Shown here piece after piece: positions 16,242 through 25,313 of a stretch of DNA of 64,000 nt. The notes below the pieces were generated by a model, which saw only the letters and a list, made by a program, of their open reading frames with translations, did no database searches and was not told where the DNA came from. Source of the DNA: Sphingobium boeckii (GTDB lineage Bacteria > Pseudomonadota > Alphaproteobacteria > Sphingomonadales > Sphingomonadaceae). How positions within the stretch are numbered: the first letter of the stretch is position 1; the number at the start of each line of letters is the position of its first letter. The stretch lies in NCBI RefSeq assembly GCF_014199215.1, contig NZ_JACIJC010000001.1, positions 374,001 to 438,000 of the forward strand. Direction: 5' to 3'. Position numbers and translations under genes: made by a program.

Positions 16242-17399
16242 TTACGCGATGACGCCTGAAGATTGCAGCGCGGCGATCCGTGTTGCGTCATAGCCGATCC
16301 CGTTTAGGACGGCCTCGGTGGCAGACTGGCCGTCCGCCATGCGGGGCGCAACTGTTTCCAGCGCGGAATAGCGTGGCGCAGGCGCGGGTTGCATCACCCC
16401 GTCCGCTTCGACGAATGTGCCGCGCGCCGCATTGTGCGGATGCGCCACCGCTTCGTCGAAGCCCAGCACCGGTGCAAAGCAGATATCGGTGCCTTCCATC
16501 AACGCGCACCATTCTTCGCGTGTCCGCGTCAGAAACAGCGCGGTGAGCTTGTCCTTCAGCACCGGCCATTGCCGCGGATCGAGTTGCGCATCGAAGGCGG
16601 GATCGTCTGCCAGTCCGGCCTTCTCCCGCAGCAGCGCATAGAATTGCGGTTCGATCGATCCGATCGAAACCCATTCGCCATCCGCCGTCTGATAGACATC
16701 ATAGAAATGCGCGCCGGTATCGAGCAGGTTTTCGCCACGCCGGTCGTTCCACATGCCCTGTGCGCGAAACGACCAGATCATCGCCAGCAGCAGCGCGGAC
16801 CCATCCGTCATCGCGCAATCCACCACCTGGCCCCGGCCGCCATTCTTAACATGGAGCAGCGCGGCCAGCATTCCGAACGCCAGCATCATCGCGCCGCCGC
16901 CGAAATCGCCCACGGCATTGATCGGCGGTGTGGGTGGCCCATCCTTGCGGCCAAAGGCATGGAGCGCGCCGGACAGGGCAATGTAATTGATGTCATGCCC
17001 GGCGGCGGGTGCCAGCGGTCCGGTCTGCCCCCAGCCCGTCATGCGGCCATAGACCAACGCCGGATTGTCGGCCTGAAGCACCTCCGGCCCCAGCCCCAGC
17101 CGCTCCATCACGCCCGGCCGAAACCCCTCCACCAGCCCATCGGCCGAACTTACGAGATCGCGGACCAGGGCGATGCCCTCGGGTGATTTCAGATCGACGC
17201 GGACGGTCTTGCGCGATCGCAGCAGCACATCCTGTTTCTCATCCGGCAGGAAATGGATGTTCTTGGCCAGGCGATCGATGCGGATCACCTCTGCGCCATG
17301 ATCGGCCAGCATCATGCAGGCGAACGGGCCGGGGCCGATCCCGGCCATTTCGATGATCCTGATACCTTCCAATGGTCCCGCCAAGATCGCTCTCCTCAT
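16242..17399 (-). CDS. CaiB/BaiF family CoA-transferase (alpha-methylacyl-CoA racemase-like)
   Basis: A family III CoA-transferase or racemase of about 385 residues. The N-terminal CoA-binding region is IRIIEMAGIGPGPFACMMLADHGAEVIRID. Asp in GHDINYIALSGAL is the conserved catalytic position. GRGQVVDCAMTDG and the short hinge-linked C-terminus follow. The pattern is nearer to alpha-methylacyl-CoA racemase than to formyl- or carnitine-CoA transferases, so branched acyl-CoA epimerisation is a likely activity. Start choice: ATG 17399 is used here. A TTG at 17384 sits 7 bases behind GAGGAG and would begin AGPLEG, close to the family N-terminus. ATG 17420 is also possible. It reads toward the M20 gene and diverges from the amidohydrolase. 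Confidence 0.9.
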   Translation of the reverse strand: MRRAILAGPLEGIRIIEMAGIGPGPFACMMLADHGAEVIRIDRLAKNIHFLPDEKQDVLLRSRKTVRVDLKSPEGIALVRDLVSSADGLVEGFRPGVMERLGLGPEVLQADNPALVYGRMTGWGQTGPLAPAAGHDINYIALSGALHAFGRKDGPPTPPINAVGDFGGGAMMLAFGMLAALLHVKNGGRGQVVDCAMTDGSALLLAMIWSFRAQGMWNDRRGENLLDTGAHFYDVYQTADGEWVSIGSIEPQFYALLREKAGLADDPAFDAQLDPRQWPVLKDKLTALFLTRTREEWCALMEGTDICFAPVLGFDEAVAHPHNAARGTFVEADGVMQPAPAPRYSALETVAPRMADGQSATEAVLNGIGYDATRIAALQSSGVIA

Positions 17400-17482
17400 T
17401 GTATCATTCTCATTTTTCATTTGAGTTGAAGCCGCGGCGTGACGCAAGCTGATCTCTTGCCGGGATGCCAAGGGGGACTGAC

Positions 17483-18760
17483 GTGAACAGGATCAAATCG
17501 ACCGTAGCAGCCATGATGCTGCTTTCCGCCAGCCCCGCCACGGCGCAGACCATCTATGTCCATGCTGGAAAGCTGGTGGATGTTGAGAAAGGGCAGGTGC
17601 TCCCCGATCGCAGGATCCGCATCGAGAATGATCGGATCGTCGCGGTCGAGCCATGGTCGCCCGCGCCCGAGGGCGCGATCGTCATCGACTGGTCCGGCAT
17701 GACGGTGCTCCCCGGCCTGATCGACATGCACACGCATCTGGCGGATTGGGGGCAGACCAACAATGTGGCCGAGCCCTTGCTCCATTCAACGCAGGAAATG
17801 GCTTATGTCGGCGCGAAGAACGCTTACGCCACGCTGAAGGCCGGGTTCACCACCGTGCATGATGTCGGCTGTTTTCGTGCCTTTGCCGATGTCGCTTTGC
17901 GCAATGCGATCAATGAGGGGATCGTGCCGGGGCCGCGCATGAATGTGGTGGGCGCCTATATCACCATTCCCGGCGGCGGCGGCGAAGTAACCGGCCTCGC
18001 GCCCGATGTCTCCGTGCCTGATGATATGCGCGTGGGCGTCTATCACGACACCAATGAGGCGAAGCTGAAGACCCGCTATCTCTTTCAGCATGGCGTGGAC
18101 ACGATCAAGATGATCGCGACCGGTGCCGTGCTGGCCGAAGGCACCGAGCCGGGCGAGCTTGAAATGACCGAGGAGGATATCCGCGCGGTGACGCAGCAGG
18201 CGGCGATCCACAAAAGCTATGCGACGGCGCACGCGCATGGCGCGGAGGGGATCAAGACCGCGATCCGCGCGGGCGTCCATTCGATCGAACACGCTTCATT
18301 GATCGACGATGAGGGCATTGCGCTCGCCAAGGCCAAGGGCGTCACGCTGGTGATGGATATCTATAATGGCGATTTCATCGAGGCGGTCGGCACCAAGGAG
18401 GGCTGGCCCGAAGGCTATCTCCGCAAGAATCGCGAGACGACCGATGCGCAGCGCGTGGGTTTCCGCAAGGCGGTGAAGGCCGGCGCGATCATCGCCTATG
18501 GCACTGACGCGGGTGTGTATCCGCATGGAGAGAATGCCAAGCAATTCCCGTATATGGTGCGTTATGGGATGACCCCGATGCAGGCGATCCAGTCCGCCAC
18601 GGTGGTCGCCGCGACCACGCTGGGCTGGCAGACGGATGTCGGCGCGGCGTCCGCAGGGCATTTTGCGGATCTGGTGGCGGTTGCCGGCGATCCTTTGAAG
18701 GATATCTCGGTGCTGTCCAGCGTCGCCGCGGTGATGAAGGGCGGGAAATTGGTGCCGTGA
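17483..18760 (+). CDS. Secreted amidohydrolase (Xaa-Pro dipeptidase/imidazolonepropionase-like)
   Basis: A 425-residue metal-dependent hydrolase. A short signal peptide ends at SPATAQ. Metal ligands of the amidohydrolase superfamily are all visible: MHTH near residue 78, a candidate carboxylated Lys in DTIKMIATG, AHAHG, SIEHAS and YGTDAG. Its closest pattern is the prolidase-like group that hydrolyses N-acyl or Xaa-Pro peptides. The start is GTG 17483, six bases after AAGGGGG. ATG 17465 lies upstream of that site and is less likely. It diverges from the CoA-transferase. With the M20 peptidase and permease nearby, it supports a peptide/amide catabolic role for this block. Confidence 0.91.
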   Translation: MNRIKSTVAAMMLLSASPATAQTIYVHAGKLVDVEKGQVLPDRRIRIENDRIVAVEPWSPAPEGAIVIDWSGMTVLPGLIDMHTHLADWGQTNNVAEPLLHSTQEMAYVGAKNAYATLKAGFTTVHDVGCFRAFADVALRNAINEGIVPGPRMNVVGAYITIPGGGGEVTGLAPDVSVPDDMRVGVYHDTNEAKLKTRYLFQHGVDTIKMIATGAVLAEGTEPGELEMTEEDIRAVTQQAAIHKSYATAHAHGAEGIKTAIRAGVHSIEHASLIDDEGIALAKAKGVTLVMDIYNGDFIEAVGTKEGWPEGYLRKNRETTDAQRVGFRKAVKAGAIIAYGTDAGVYPHGENAKQFPYMVRYGMTPMQAIQSATVVAATTLGWQTDVGAASAGHFADLVAVAGDPLKDISVLSSVAAVMKGGKLVP

Positions 18761-18782
18761 TCGCGCCCTTCTCAACCTGAAA

Positions 18783-18816
18783 CCGTTCGTCCCTCGACTT
18801 CGCTCGGGACAAGCGG
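18783..18816. repeat. Interspersed repeat, family A (single arm)
   Basis: CCGTTCGTCCCTCGACTTCG... to AAGCGG is one arm of the family A palindrome, found between the converging amidohydrolase and hemD genes. The arm itself contains the short inverted repeat GTCCC...GGGAC. Confidence 0.8.
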
Positions 18817-18828
18817 ATGATGTCGGCC

Positions 18829-20397
18829 TCAATCCGGCAGCACAGGCGTTTCCGCACTCACCGGCGGCGCTGCGATCGGCGCAGAGGCGGGCAGGGCGGC
18901 TGCCTTCGGCTGGACCACCGCCGCGGCTTCCAGCGAATCGAGCGCGCGGCGCACCTCGATATAGCGCCGCGCCGCCTCCATCCAGTTTTGCGCTTCCGCT
19001 TGCCCAGGCATCCGCGCGACTTCGGCAAGCGCCGCATCCACCTGACCGCCGCCCAGCTTCTGGCGCGCACGCTGCAGACGCTCAGCCGGCGCGGGGGAGG
19101 GGGTGCCGGCGCGACGGATCACGATGAGTTCGGAAATCTCGCGCCGGAAGCTGCCCCACCAATCGCTCTCCGGTCCGCCGCCGCTGAGCGCCGGTGCCAG
19201 ATCCTCCAGCCCGATCTGCAATTCTTCCAGCGTGACCGGCTGGCGCGCGGCGTCGAGGATCGTCTTGACCGCCAAAGGCTGGCTCTGCGCGAACCGATCG
19301 CGCAACTGACCTTCGAGATAGCCGAGCGGCACGCCGCGATCGAGCGCACGGCGCGTGGCGAAGGCGATCAGCAGCGATTCGGCGCGGCCGGCATTGCCGG
19401 CGGCGCCCTGCGCGCGCACGTCGATCTGCGCCAGGCGAAGCTCAAGGTCGCGGATGCGTGCGGCCAGCAGATCGGCGGTCGTCAGGTTCATGCCGGTGAG
19501 CGCGCCCTGCGCCGTCTGCGGCACGGGCATCGGGGCGCCGCCCGGTTGCTTTACCGCATCGCTGGCGATCGGACGGCCGAAATAGCCGGCACCGCCATTC
19601 CAGCGCGTGATGATCCAGCCCATGGCGACCAGCCCCAAGGCAAAGGCGATCAGCCCGACGATCATCGCCGTTCGGTAAGGGCGCGGCGGCTTCGTCGTTT
19701 CGGGTTCCGCCGCCAGATATTCGCTCGTCATGCCATTCCTCGTGTTCACGCGATCTTCGCACAGCCGCGCTGCAATCGCCAGCAATGCCTCATCGTCGGG
19801 CCGTTCCGCAACCGCGATGGATGCCCATCCCGTTCCGGCGGCTTCCGCGGCAGCCTGGCTGATCGCCGCCAGCGCCATGTCCGCGCGATCTGTGACCAAC
19901 GCCGCCAGCCGGCGCGCGGCGCGCGGCGAATGCACCAAGGCGACGCCGCCGCGCAAATCCCCCGGCGATTCGATCGCGCGCGCTTCATAGACGGGGATGG
20001 GCGTGATCGTAATCCCATCGCGCGCGGCGTCGCGGCGGTCGATCCCGCAGAGATGGAGCAGGCGCAGTGGCGGATCGAGCGAGGCTAGGAGCGCGGTGAT
20101 CGTGCCCGGCCCCGTAATGACGTCGGCCAAACCGGCGTCTCGCGCAGCCTGCGCCGTCGCCTCCCCCACCGCGTAAACCGGCAGTTTGTGATAGAGCGTC
20201 AGCGCCGGGCCGCCCTGCCGAACAGCATTGGCGCTGGTCAGCAAAAGCGCCTCGAACCCCGCGGGATCGGGCGCGGTCCATGCGATCGGAAGAATCTCGA
20301 ACAGGGGCGCGGCGCGGGCGTCGAGGCCCATCGCCTTGGCGCGCGCCGCGGTGCGGCTGGCACCCGGTTCGGGGCGGAGAACGAGAAGCGGAGCCAT
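18829..20397 (-). CDS. hemD: Uroporphyrinogen-III synthase fused to a HemX/mitofilin-like membrane domain
   Basis: A single 522-residue frame. Residues 1 to about 215 match HemD, which closes hydroxymethylbilane to uroporphyrinogen III: LLVLRPEPGASRTAARA, LLLTSANAV, VYAVGEATA and VHSPRAARRL. From Met223 the chain continues without a stop into MTSEYLAAEPETTK, a transmembrane helix near 243-263, and an Ala/Gln-rich helical periplasmic part typical of HemX/mitofilin-like inner-membrane proteins. Either this is a true fusion or ribosomes also start internally at ATG 19731. HemC, often next to hemD, is not in this window. The start is 41 bp from the divergent tsaD start. Confidence 0.88.
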   Translation of the reverse strand: MAPLLVLRPEPGASRTAARAKAMGLDARAAPLFEILPIAWTAPDPAGFEALLLTSANAVRQGGPALTLYHKLPVYAVGEATAQAARDAGLADVITGPGTITALLASLDPPLRLLHLCGIDRRDAARDGITITPIPVYEARAIESPGDLRGGVALVHSPRAARRLAALVTDRADMALAAISQAAAEAAGTGWASIAVAERPDDEALLAIAARLCEDRVNTRNGMTSEYLAAEPETTKPPRPYRTAMIVGLIAFALGLVAMGWIITRWNGGAGYFGRPIASDAVKQPGGAPMPVPQTAQGALTGMNLTTADLLAARIRDLELRLAQIDVRAQGAAGNAGRAESLLIAFATRRALDRGVPLGYLEGQLRDRFAQSQPLAVKTILDAARQPVTLEELQIGLEDLAPALSGGGPESDWWGSFRREISELIVIRRAGTPSPAPAERLQRARQKLGGGQVDAALAEVARMPGQAEAQNWMEAARRYIEVRRALDSLEAAAVVQPKAAALPASAPIAAPPVSAETPVLPD

Positions 20398-20438
20398 CGC
20401 CGCTTGTGCTACCGGCGATCAGGACTAGATGAAAGCCC

Positions 20439-21473
20439 ATGGCCATCATCCTCGGCATCGAATCGAGCTGCGACGAGACCGCAGCGGCGCTGGTGACCAG
20501 CGAACGGCATATTCTGGCGCACAAATTGGCGGGGCAGGAGGAAGCGCATCGGCCCTTTGGCGGCGTTGTGCCGGAAATAGCGGCGCGCGCGCATGTCGAT
20601 GCGCTGGAGCCGCTGATCGCCGCCGCGCTGGACGAAGCCGGGCTGGAGTTGGCCGATGTGGACGCGATCGCCGCCACCGCGGGGCCGGGCCTGATCGGAG
20701 GCGTGATGGTGGGCCTCGTCACCGCCAAGGCGCTGGCGCTGGCGGCGGGCAAGCCGTTGATTGCGGTCAATCATCTCGAGGGTCATGCACTGACCCCGCG
20801 GCTCGCCGATCCTGCGCTGTGCTTTCCCTATCTGCTGCTGCTCGTATCGGGCGGGCATTGCCAATTGCTGCTGGTGGAGGGCGTGGGGCGGTACAAAAGG
20901 CTCGCGACGACGATCGACGACGCGGCGGGCGAGGCGTTTGACAAGACCGCCAAGCTGCTCGGCCTGGGCTTTCCGGGCGGCCCGGCGGTGGAGCGCGCCG
21001 CGGCGCTGGGCGATCCCAAGGCTGTGAAGCTGCCGCGCCCGTTGCTGGGCAGTGCGGAGCCGCATTTCTCCTTCGCGGGGCTGAAAAGCGCGGTGTTGCG
21101 CGCGCGCGACGCGCAGACGCACAGCGCCGAGGATATCGCTGCGGGTTTTCAGCAGGCGGTGATCGACTGCCTGATCGATCGGACGAAGCGGGCCATCGCT
21201 GTCGCGCCGGGTGCCACCGCCCTGGTCGTCGCAGGCGGGGTCGCGGCCAATGGCCCGATCCGCGCCGCGCTCCAGCAACTCGCGGCGGCGCACGACCTGC
21301 CTTTTTCAGCGCCGCCGCTCTGGCTGTGCACAGACAATGCGGCGATGATCGCCTGGGCGGGTGCAGAGCGCTTTGCGCTGGGGCTGACCGATCCGCTCGA
21401 CGTGGCGGCGCGCCCGCGCTGGCCGCTCGATCCGGAGGCGGATAAGGTGCGCGGAGCAGGGGTTAAGGCATGA
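20439..21473 (+). CDS. tsaD: tRNA N6-adenosine threonylcarbamoyltransferase
   Basis: TsaD transfers threonylcarbamoyl from TC-AMP to A37 of ANN-decoding tRNAs, together with TsaB/TsaE, in the cytosol. The 344-residue length is normal. [14 protein letters not shown] at the N-terminus, the metal motif NHLEGH near residue 109-114, LLLVSGGH and [10 protein letters not shown] are the ASKHA/Gcp signatures. The start ATG 20439 gives [10 protein letters not shown] directly. It is divergent from hemD, and gpsA follows with a 4-bp ATGA overlap. Confidence 0.97.
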   Translation: MAIILGIESSCDETAAALVTSERHILAHKLAGQEEAHRPFGGVVPEIAARAHVDALEPLIAAALDEAGLELADVDAIAATAGPGLIGGVMVGLVTAKALALAAGKPLIAVNHLEGHALTPRLADPALCFPYLLLLVSGGHCQLLLVEGVGRYKRLATTIDDAAGEAFDKTAKLLGLGFPGGPAVERAAALGDPKAVKLPRPLLGSAEPHFSFAGLKSAVLRARDAQTHSAEDIAAGFQQAVIDCLIDRTKRAIAVAPGATALVVAGGVAANGPIRAALQQLAAAHDLPFSAPPLWLCTDNAAMIAWAGAERFALGLTDPLDVAARPRWPLDPEADKVRGAGVKA

Positions 21474-22450
21474 AGATCGGCATTATCGGCGGCGGTGCGT
21501 GGGGCACCGCCTTGGCGCAAGTGGCGGCCGCCGGCGGCGAGATTGTGCGGTTGTGGGCGCTCGAACCCGATGTGGTGGCGGCGATCAACACCGGCCATGA
21601 AAATCCGGTCTATCTGGCGGGCGTGCCACTCGCGCCCTCCATCCAGGCTACGGGCGATCTGGCCGATCTGGCCGGCTGCGATGCGCTGCTGGTGGTCACG
21701 CCCGCGCAACATGTGCGCGCGATGCTCGGCGGGCTGAACGCGGCGGGCAAGCCGCTGGTGCTGTGTTCCAAGGGGATCGAGGCGGGGACGCAATTGCTCG
21801 TTTCCGAAGTGGCGGCCGAGGTGCAGCCCGATGCGGCCATTGCCGTGCTCTCCGGGCCGACCTTCGCGCATGAGGTGGCCAAAGGGCTGCCGACAGCGGT
21901 CACGCTGGCCTGCGCGGACGAGGCCATGGCGGCGGCGCTCTCCGCGCGCCTCGCCCGACCGCATTTCCGTCCCTATGCCTCCACCGATGTGATCGGGGCC
22001 GAGATTGGCGGCGCGGTGAAGAACGTGCTCGCCATCGCCTGTGGCGTGGTGGAGGGCCGGGGACTCGGCCTCAACGCACGCGCGGCGCTCATCGCGCGCG
22101 GCTTTGCGGAAATGACGCGCTTCGGCCTGGCGAAGGGCGCACGGGCCGAAACACTCGCCGGTCTTTCCGGCCTGGGCGATCTCGTGCTGACCTGCTCTTC
22201 CACCCAGTCGCGCAATTTCTCGCTCGGCAAGGGGCTGGGCGAAGGCCGTGACGCCGCCGTGATGATGGCGGATCGCAAGACCGTGGCCGAAGGGGCGTTC
22301 ACTGCGCCGGTGCTGCAACAGGCGGCCCGCGCGATCGGGGTGGACATGCCCGTGGTGGATGCGGTGTGTGCGCTGCTGGCCGGCCAGGCGGATGCGGAGG
22401 CCGTGGTCGGTGCACTGCTCTCCCGCCCCCTGCGCGCCGAATCGCTTTAA
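21470..22450 (+). CDS. gpsA: Glycerol-3-phosphate dehydrogenase [NAD(P)+]
   Basis: It reduces dihydroxyacetone phosphate to sn-glycerol-3-phosphate for phospholipid synthesis. The 326 residues include the Rossmann motif [14 protein letters not shown] at residues 3-16, [19 protein letters not shown] (catalytic region), [16 protein letters not shown] with the conserved Lys, and [12 protein letters not shown]. The ATG overlaps the tsaD stop by 4 bp, so translation is coupled. It is the last gene before the next promoter region, where a second TonB receptor begins. Confidence 0.97.
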   Translation: MKIGIIGGGAWGTALAQVAAAGGEIVRLWALEPDVVAAINTGHENPVYLAGVPLAPSIQATGDLADLAGCDALLVVTPAQHVRAMLGGLNAAGKPLVLCSKGIEAGTQLLVSEVAAEVQPDAAIAVLSGPTFAHEVAKGLPTAVTLACADEAMAAALSARLARPHFRPYASTDVIGAEIGGAVKNVLAIACGVVEGRGLGLNARAALIARGFAEMTRFGLAKGARAETLAGLSGLGDLVLTCSSTQSRNFSLGKGLGEGRDAAVMMADRKTVAEGAFTAPVLQQAARAIGVDMPVVDAVCALLAGQADAEAVVGALLSRPLRAESL

Positions 22451-22561
22451 CCGCACGTCGCTACAATTTGCGACATTTGAGCAGGCAATTGCCATAATTG
22501 CGCGACAGCCTGGCCCTATCCGGACGTCACATGGGCAATCGTTCCGGGGATAGTGACACAC

Positions 22562-25216
22562 ATGCGTACACATCGATCAGTCTTCACAATGGCGCTGCTG
22601 CTGGGGACTTCTCCCGCCGCGCTGCAGGCGCAGGATGCGGCACCGCCCGCTGCGGCCCAGGTGCCGGGCGAAGAGGAATATGAAGAGATCGTCGTCAATG
22701 GACAGGCCAAGGAACGCGGCGCAGTCGAAGGGGATATCACGCCCGAGCAGCGCCTGAACGCCGGGGACGTTCGCGCTTACGGCGTCAGCTCTATTTCAGA
22801 ATTGCTCACCGAGCTTGCGCCGCAGACCAACGCGGCCGGTGGATCGCCGGTGGTGCTGCTCAATGGCAAGCGGATATCGAGCTTCTCGGAAATCCAGGAC
22901 ATCCCGACCGAGGCGATTCAGCGGGTCGAGATTCTGCCCGAAGAAGTGTCGCTCACTTATGGCTATTCCGCCAATCAGAAGGTCGTCAACATCGTCCTGC
23001 GTCGTCGTTTCAATGCGCTTACGGGGGAAGCGCGCGGCGGTGTTACGACCGAGGGTGGTCGCGAGAATGGCCAGATCGAAGCCAATGTCCTGCGCATTCA
23101 AAACGACAATCGCCTCAACGTGAACATCAAATATACCGCCGCAGACAGCCTGCTCGAAAGCGAGCGGGATATCGTTCCGGTCACCTCTGCCACGGGCGAT
23201 CTGGTGATCGGATCCAGCGGCGAAGAGATCGGCAATCTCCCCGATTATCGAACGCTCAGCCCGTCCACGAAGAATCTGGCGATCAACAGCACATTGGCGC
23301 GCGCATTGCCCGGCGGCATTTCCGGATCGATCAACGGCCGGCTGGAACTGAGCGACAGCGACTCCCTCCAGGGCCTGCAGGGGCGGCTCTTTGCCTTGCC
23401 CGCCGAAAATCCCTTCTCACCCTTCGATGATCCGGCGCAATTATATCGGTATATCGACGAAATCGGCGCGCTGGCACAGGGCGTGAAAGGCACGACGGCG
23501 CATTTCGGACTCAGCCTGAACGGCGAGGTGAAGCCATGGCGCTGGTCGTTCACGGGTGCCTATGATTATTCGGATACGCGCACGAAGACGGATCGCGGGA
23601 TCGACACCAGCGGCATTCAATCGGCGCTCACCGCGGGCGATCCCTCGGTCAATCCGTTTGCCAGCCTTCCCCCCAGTCTGCTGTCCAACCGCCTGACGGA
23701 CAGCGCGCGCGCCAAATCGTCCGGCCTTACGGGTGATTTTCTGGTCAGCGGGCCGCTTTTCGATCTGCCGGCGGGCAAGGTCACCAGCAGCTTCACCCTG
23801 GGACTGTCTTCCAACAGCTTCGACAGCCGTTCGCTGCGCTCGGGCATCGCGCGTTCGGCCGAATTCTCCCGCGATATCGCCAGCGGGCAGGCCAGCATCG
23901 ACATTCCGATCGCCAGCCGCCGCAATAATGTGCTCTCGGCGATTGGAGACCTGTCGCTGAACGGCAATGCGGGGGTCCAGCACCTCTCCGATTTCGGGAC
24001 GCTCACCACCCTGGGCTATGGCGCGCGCTGGACGCCGATCCCTGCCATCCGTCTGATCGCCTCGGTTTCCGAAGACCGGAATGCGCCGAGCGGGCTGCAG
24101 ATCAACAATCCCCAGGTGCTCACGCCCAATATCTCGGTTTTCGATTATGCCCGCGGTGAAACCGTGTTCGTATCGCAGATCGGCGGCGGCAATCCGGCAT
24201 TGCGCGAAAGCAACCGCCATACCACGCGGCTGGGCCTGACGCTGAAGCCGTTCGAAAAGACCGACATCACGTTGACGGCCAATTATACGCGGTCGCGCAC
24301 CGACAATCCGATCGCCAGCTTCCCCACGCCGACACCGCAGATCGAAGCGGCTTTTCCTGATCGCTTCGTGCGGGATGCCGATGGTGTGCTGATCCAGGTC
24401 GACGCGCGCCCGATCAATTTCGCCAGTGCCCGCAGCAGCCAGCTTCGCTGGGGCGTGAATTATTCCATGGCGATCAAATCTGCACGGCAGAAGGCATTCG
24501 AGGCCTGGCGGGCAGCGGGCAGCAAGCCCGAGGACCGGCCGGTGGATCTGCGTGCGCTGTTTGGCGGCAACAATCGGCAAAATCCGCCGGGCGGGGGAGA
24601 AGGGCAACAGCCTGCGCGCGAGGGCGGGGATCGGCCCGAAGGCGCTGGTGGTGAAGGCCAGGCGCGCGGCCCGGGTGGCGGCGGCTTCGGCGGGCGTGGC
24701 CCCGGTGGTGGCGGTCCGGGCGGTGGTGGCGGGCGCATCCAGTTTGCGCTCTTCCATACCTGGCACCTCACAGACACGATCCAGATCGGTCCGGGCATCC
24801 CTAAGCTTGATCTGCTGGACGGAGACGCCGTGGGATCGAACGGCGGATCGCCGCGGCATGAACTGCAGGCACAGGCCGGCTATAGCAATAACGGCCTTGG
24901 CTTCCGGATGAGCGCCAATTGGCAGAGCGGCACCCATGTGAACGGCGCGCTCGGCGCGATCAACAGCACCCTGCGCTTTTCCGATCTGGCGACCGCGGAT
25001 CTGCGCCTGTTCGCCGATCTTGGGCAAATGCCCAAATTGGCATTGGCCCATCCGTTCTTCAGGGGCGCGCGGGTGTCACTGAACATCAAGAACCTGTTCA
25101 ATAGCCGTCAGGACGTGACCGACGCCACGGGCGCGACGCCTCTGCGCTATCAGCCTGACTATCTCGATCCGCTCGGGCGCACGGTCATGCTCAGCTTCCG
25201 CAAGCTGTTTTTCTGA
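22562..25216 (+). CDS. TonB-dependent receptor with glycine-rich insertion
   Basis: An 884-residue outer-membrane protein. It has a signal peptide ending LQAQDA, a TonB-box-like EEIVVNGQ, a short plug (LLNGKRISSFSEIQDIPTEAIQRVEILPEEVSLTYGY) and a long barrel ending RKLFF with a terminal Phe. Unusually, a hydrophilic segment around residues 680-725 is almost pure Gly/Arg/Pro (repeats of GGG, GRGPGGGG). It lies between late barrel strands and is probably an exposed loop. ATG 22562 is taken because GGGGA at 22546-22550 is correctly spaced for it and too close for GTG 22553. The ligand is unknown. The plug is of the type in which VVLLNGKR replaces the usual GPxGTLYG wording. Confidence 0.91.
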   Translation: MRTHRSVFTMALLLGTSPAALQAQDAAPPAAAQVPGEEEYEEIVVNGQAKERGAVEGDITPEQRLNAGDVRAYGVSSISELLTELAPQTNAAGGSPVVLLNGKRISSFSEIQDIPTEAIQRVEILPEEVSLTYGYSANQKVVNIVLRRRFNALTGEARGGVTTEGGRENGQIEANVLRIQNDNRLNVNIKYTAADSLLESERDIVPVTSATGDLVIGSSGEEIGNLPDYRTLSPSTKNLAINSTLARALPGGISGSINGRLELSDSDSLQGLQGRLFALPAENPFSPFDDPAQLYRYIDEIGALAQGVKGTTAHFGLSLNGEVKPWRWSFTGAYDYSDTRTKTDRGIDTSGIQSALTAGDPSVNPFASLPPSLLSNRLTDSARAKSSGLTGDFLVSGPLFDLPAGKVTSSFTLGLSSNSFDSRSLRSGIARSAEFSRDIASGQASIDIPIASRRNNVLSAIGDLSLNGNAGVQHLSDFGTLTTLGYGARWTPIPAIRLIASVSEDRNAPSGLQINNPQVLTPNISVFDYARGETVFVSQIGGGNPALRESNRHTTRLGLTLKPFEKTDITLTANYTRSRTDNPIASFPTPTPQIEAAFPDRFVRDADGVLIQVDARPINFASARSSQLRWGVNYSMAIKSARQKAFEAWRAAGSKPEDRPVDLRALFGGNNRQNPPGGGEGQQPAREGGDRPEGAGGEGQARGPGGGGFGGRGPGGGGPGGGGGRIQFALFHTWHLTDTIQIGPGIPKLDLLDGDAVGSNGGSPRHELQAQAGYSNNGLGFRMSANWQSGTHVNGALGAINSTLRFSDLATADLRLFADLGQMPKLALAHPFFRGARVSLNIKNLFNSRQDVTDATGATPLRYQPDYLDPLGRTVMLSFRKLFF

Positions 25217-25225
25217 CGATGGAGG

Positions 25226-25255
25226 GGAAAGCGGCTTTGCCACAAGCCGCTTTCC
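25226..25255. terminator. Strong hairpin after the TonB receptor
   Basis: GGAAAGCGGCTT (25226-25237) and AAGCCGCTTTCC (25244-25255) form a perfect 12-bp stem with a 6-nt loop, 10 bp after the stop. No T-run follows, so it may be an RNA-stabilising hairpin or a weak terminator. Confidence 0.6.
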
Positions 25256-25313
25256 AAATGCCCTGCCCATGTTATCCTTGCGCCTGGAAACCCCGATAGA
25301 GGCTGGTCGCACA

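Noticed and set aside
22484-22493. GGCAATTGCC palindrome before the second TonB receptor as a Fur box
   Set aside because: It is only 10 bp and lacks the TTGCGAATC core found at the two convincing iron sites.
23441-25051. Long minus-strand frame opposite the second TonB receptor
   Set aside because: It is a codon-bias shadow. The receptor on the plus strand has a signal peptide, plug and barrel end.
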